This document shows, piece by piece, positions 13,213-13,349 of a stretch of DNA of 13,349 bases. The stretch covers positions 1 to 13,349 of the forward strand of contig JAUWQS010000014.1 of assembly GCA_030610915.1 (NCBI GenBank), read 5' to 3'. The notes under the pieces were generated by a model that did no database searches, was not told the DNA's origin, and saw only the letters and a list, made by a program, of their open reading frames with translations. The stretch comes from Pseudomonadota bacterium (lineage in GTDB: Bacteria; Desulfobacterota; Syntrophia; Syntrophales; JADFWA01). The number at the start of each line of letters is the position of its first letter. Positions within the stretch are counted from its first letter, which is position 1. The translations under genes were made by a program, and so were the position numbers.

Positions 13213-13349
13213 TTAATGCTCTTCCTTCTCGGCATATCCTGTAATCATGGCGATAAAATCTGCAAAGATGGTATGACCTGTAGTGGCCAGATAGATATGA
13301 GCGATAAAAAAAGCTGTAAATATGATAGCCATAATGTAATGAAAAACGG
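13213..13349 (-). CDS. Membrane cytochrome b subunit, C-terminal part (cut by window edge)
   Basis: The reverse strand from the right edge encodes 44 residues to a TAA at 13213-13215. A hydrophobic segment (VFHYIMAIIFTAFFIAHIYL) is followed by ATTGHTIFADFIAMITGYAE and KEEH. This is the last transmembrane helix and C-terminal tail of the di-haem cytochrome b family that anchors formate dehydrogenases, Ni-hydrogenases and thiosulfate reductase-type enzymes; the His in AHIYLATTGHT is a probable haem ligand. These subunits pass electrons between a periplasmic oxidoreductase and quinone. Which enzyme it serves cannot be decided from this end. The gene is codirectional with lysS but separated from it by the IS21 remnant. 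Confidence 0.72.
   Translation of the reverse strand, partial: VFHYIMAIIFTAFFIAHIYLATTGHTIFADFIAMITGYAEKEEH

Overview
The window carries an outer-membrane biogenesis and lipid A cluster from a Gram-negative bacterium. Gene content and order (lysS, lolC, lolD, bamA with an extra N-terminal domain, skp, lpxD, lpxA, Gfo/Idh oxidoreductase, lpxB) are those seen in Desulfobacterota (former Deltaproteobacteria), so that assignment is likely; it is inferred from gene order and protein style, not from a marker search. All intact genes lie on the minus strand and read from right to left.

Right edge (12297-13349): the C-terminal end of a membrane cytochrome b subunit (minus strand, cut by the window edge), then a decayed plus-strand IS21-family element in which an istA fragment is joined directly to an istB fragment. 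A 27-nt hairpin repeat sits in frame inside the istA fragment, and small palindromes and an IS-end-like repeat follow istB. 10812-12296 is lysS. 6132-10729 is a tight lolC-lolD-bamA unit with 8-nt and 14-nt overlaps: lipoprotein release from the inner membrane and beta-barrel insertion into the outer membrane. 538-5951 holds skp, lpxD, lpxA, a Gfo/Idh/MocA dehydrogenase and lpxB: a periplasmic chaperone plus three lipid A enzymes, with the last two genes overlapping by 4 nt. At 1-206 the N-terminus of a RodZ-like helix-turn-helix protein runs off the left edge.

The unusual part is between the genes. fabZ, expected between lpxD and lpxA, and lpxI, commonly found between lpxA and the Gfo/Idh gene in this lineage, are both absent. 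Their places hold 354 bp and 386 bp of sequence made largely of short repeats. The gaps around skp, upstream of lolC, downstream of lpxB and at the IS21 remnant carry the same kind of material: direct repeats, inverted copies, perfect hairpins, heptamer arrays and small elements with terminal inverted repeats. Several abut start or stop codons within a few bases, and a few appear to have entered reading frames. The operon thus looks repeatedly invaded or rearranged by non-coding repeats while its remaining genes stayed intact.
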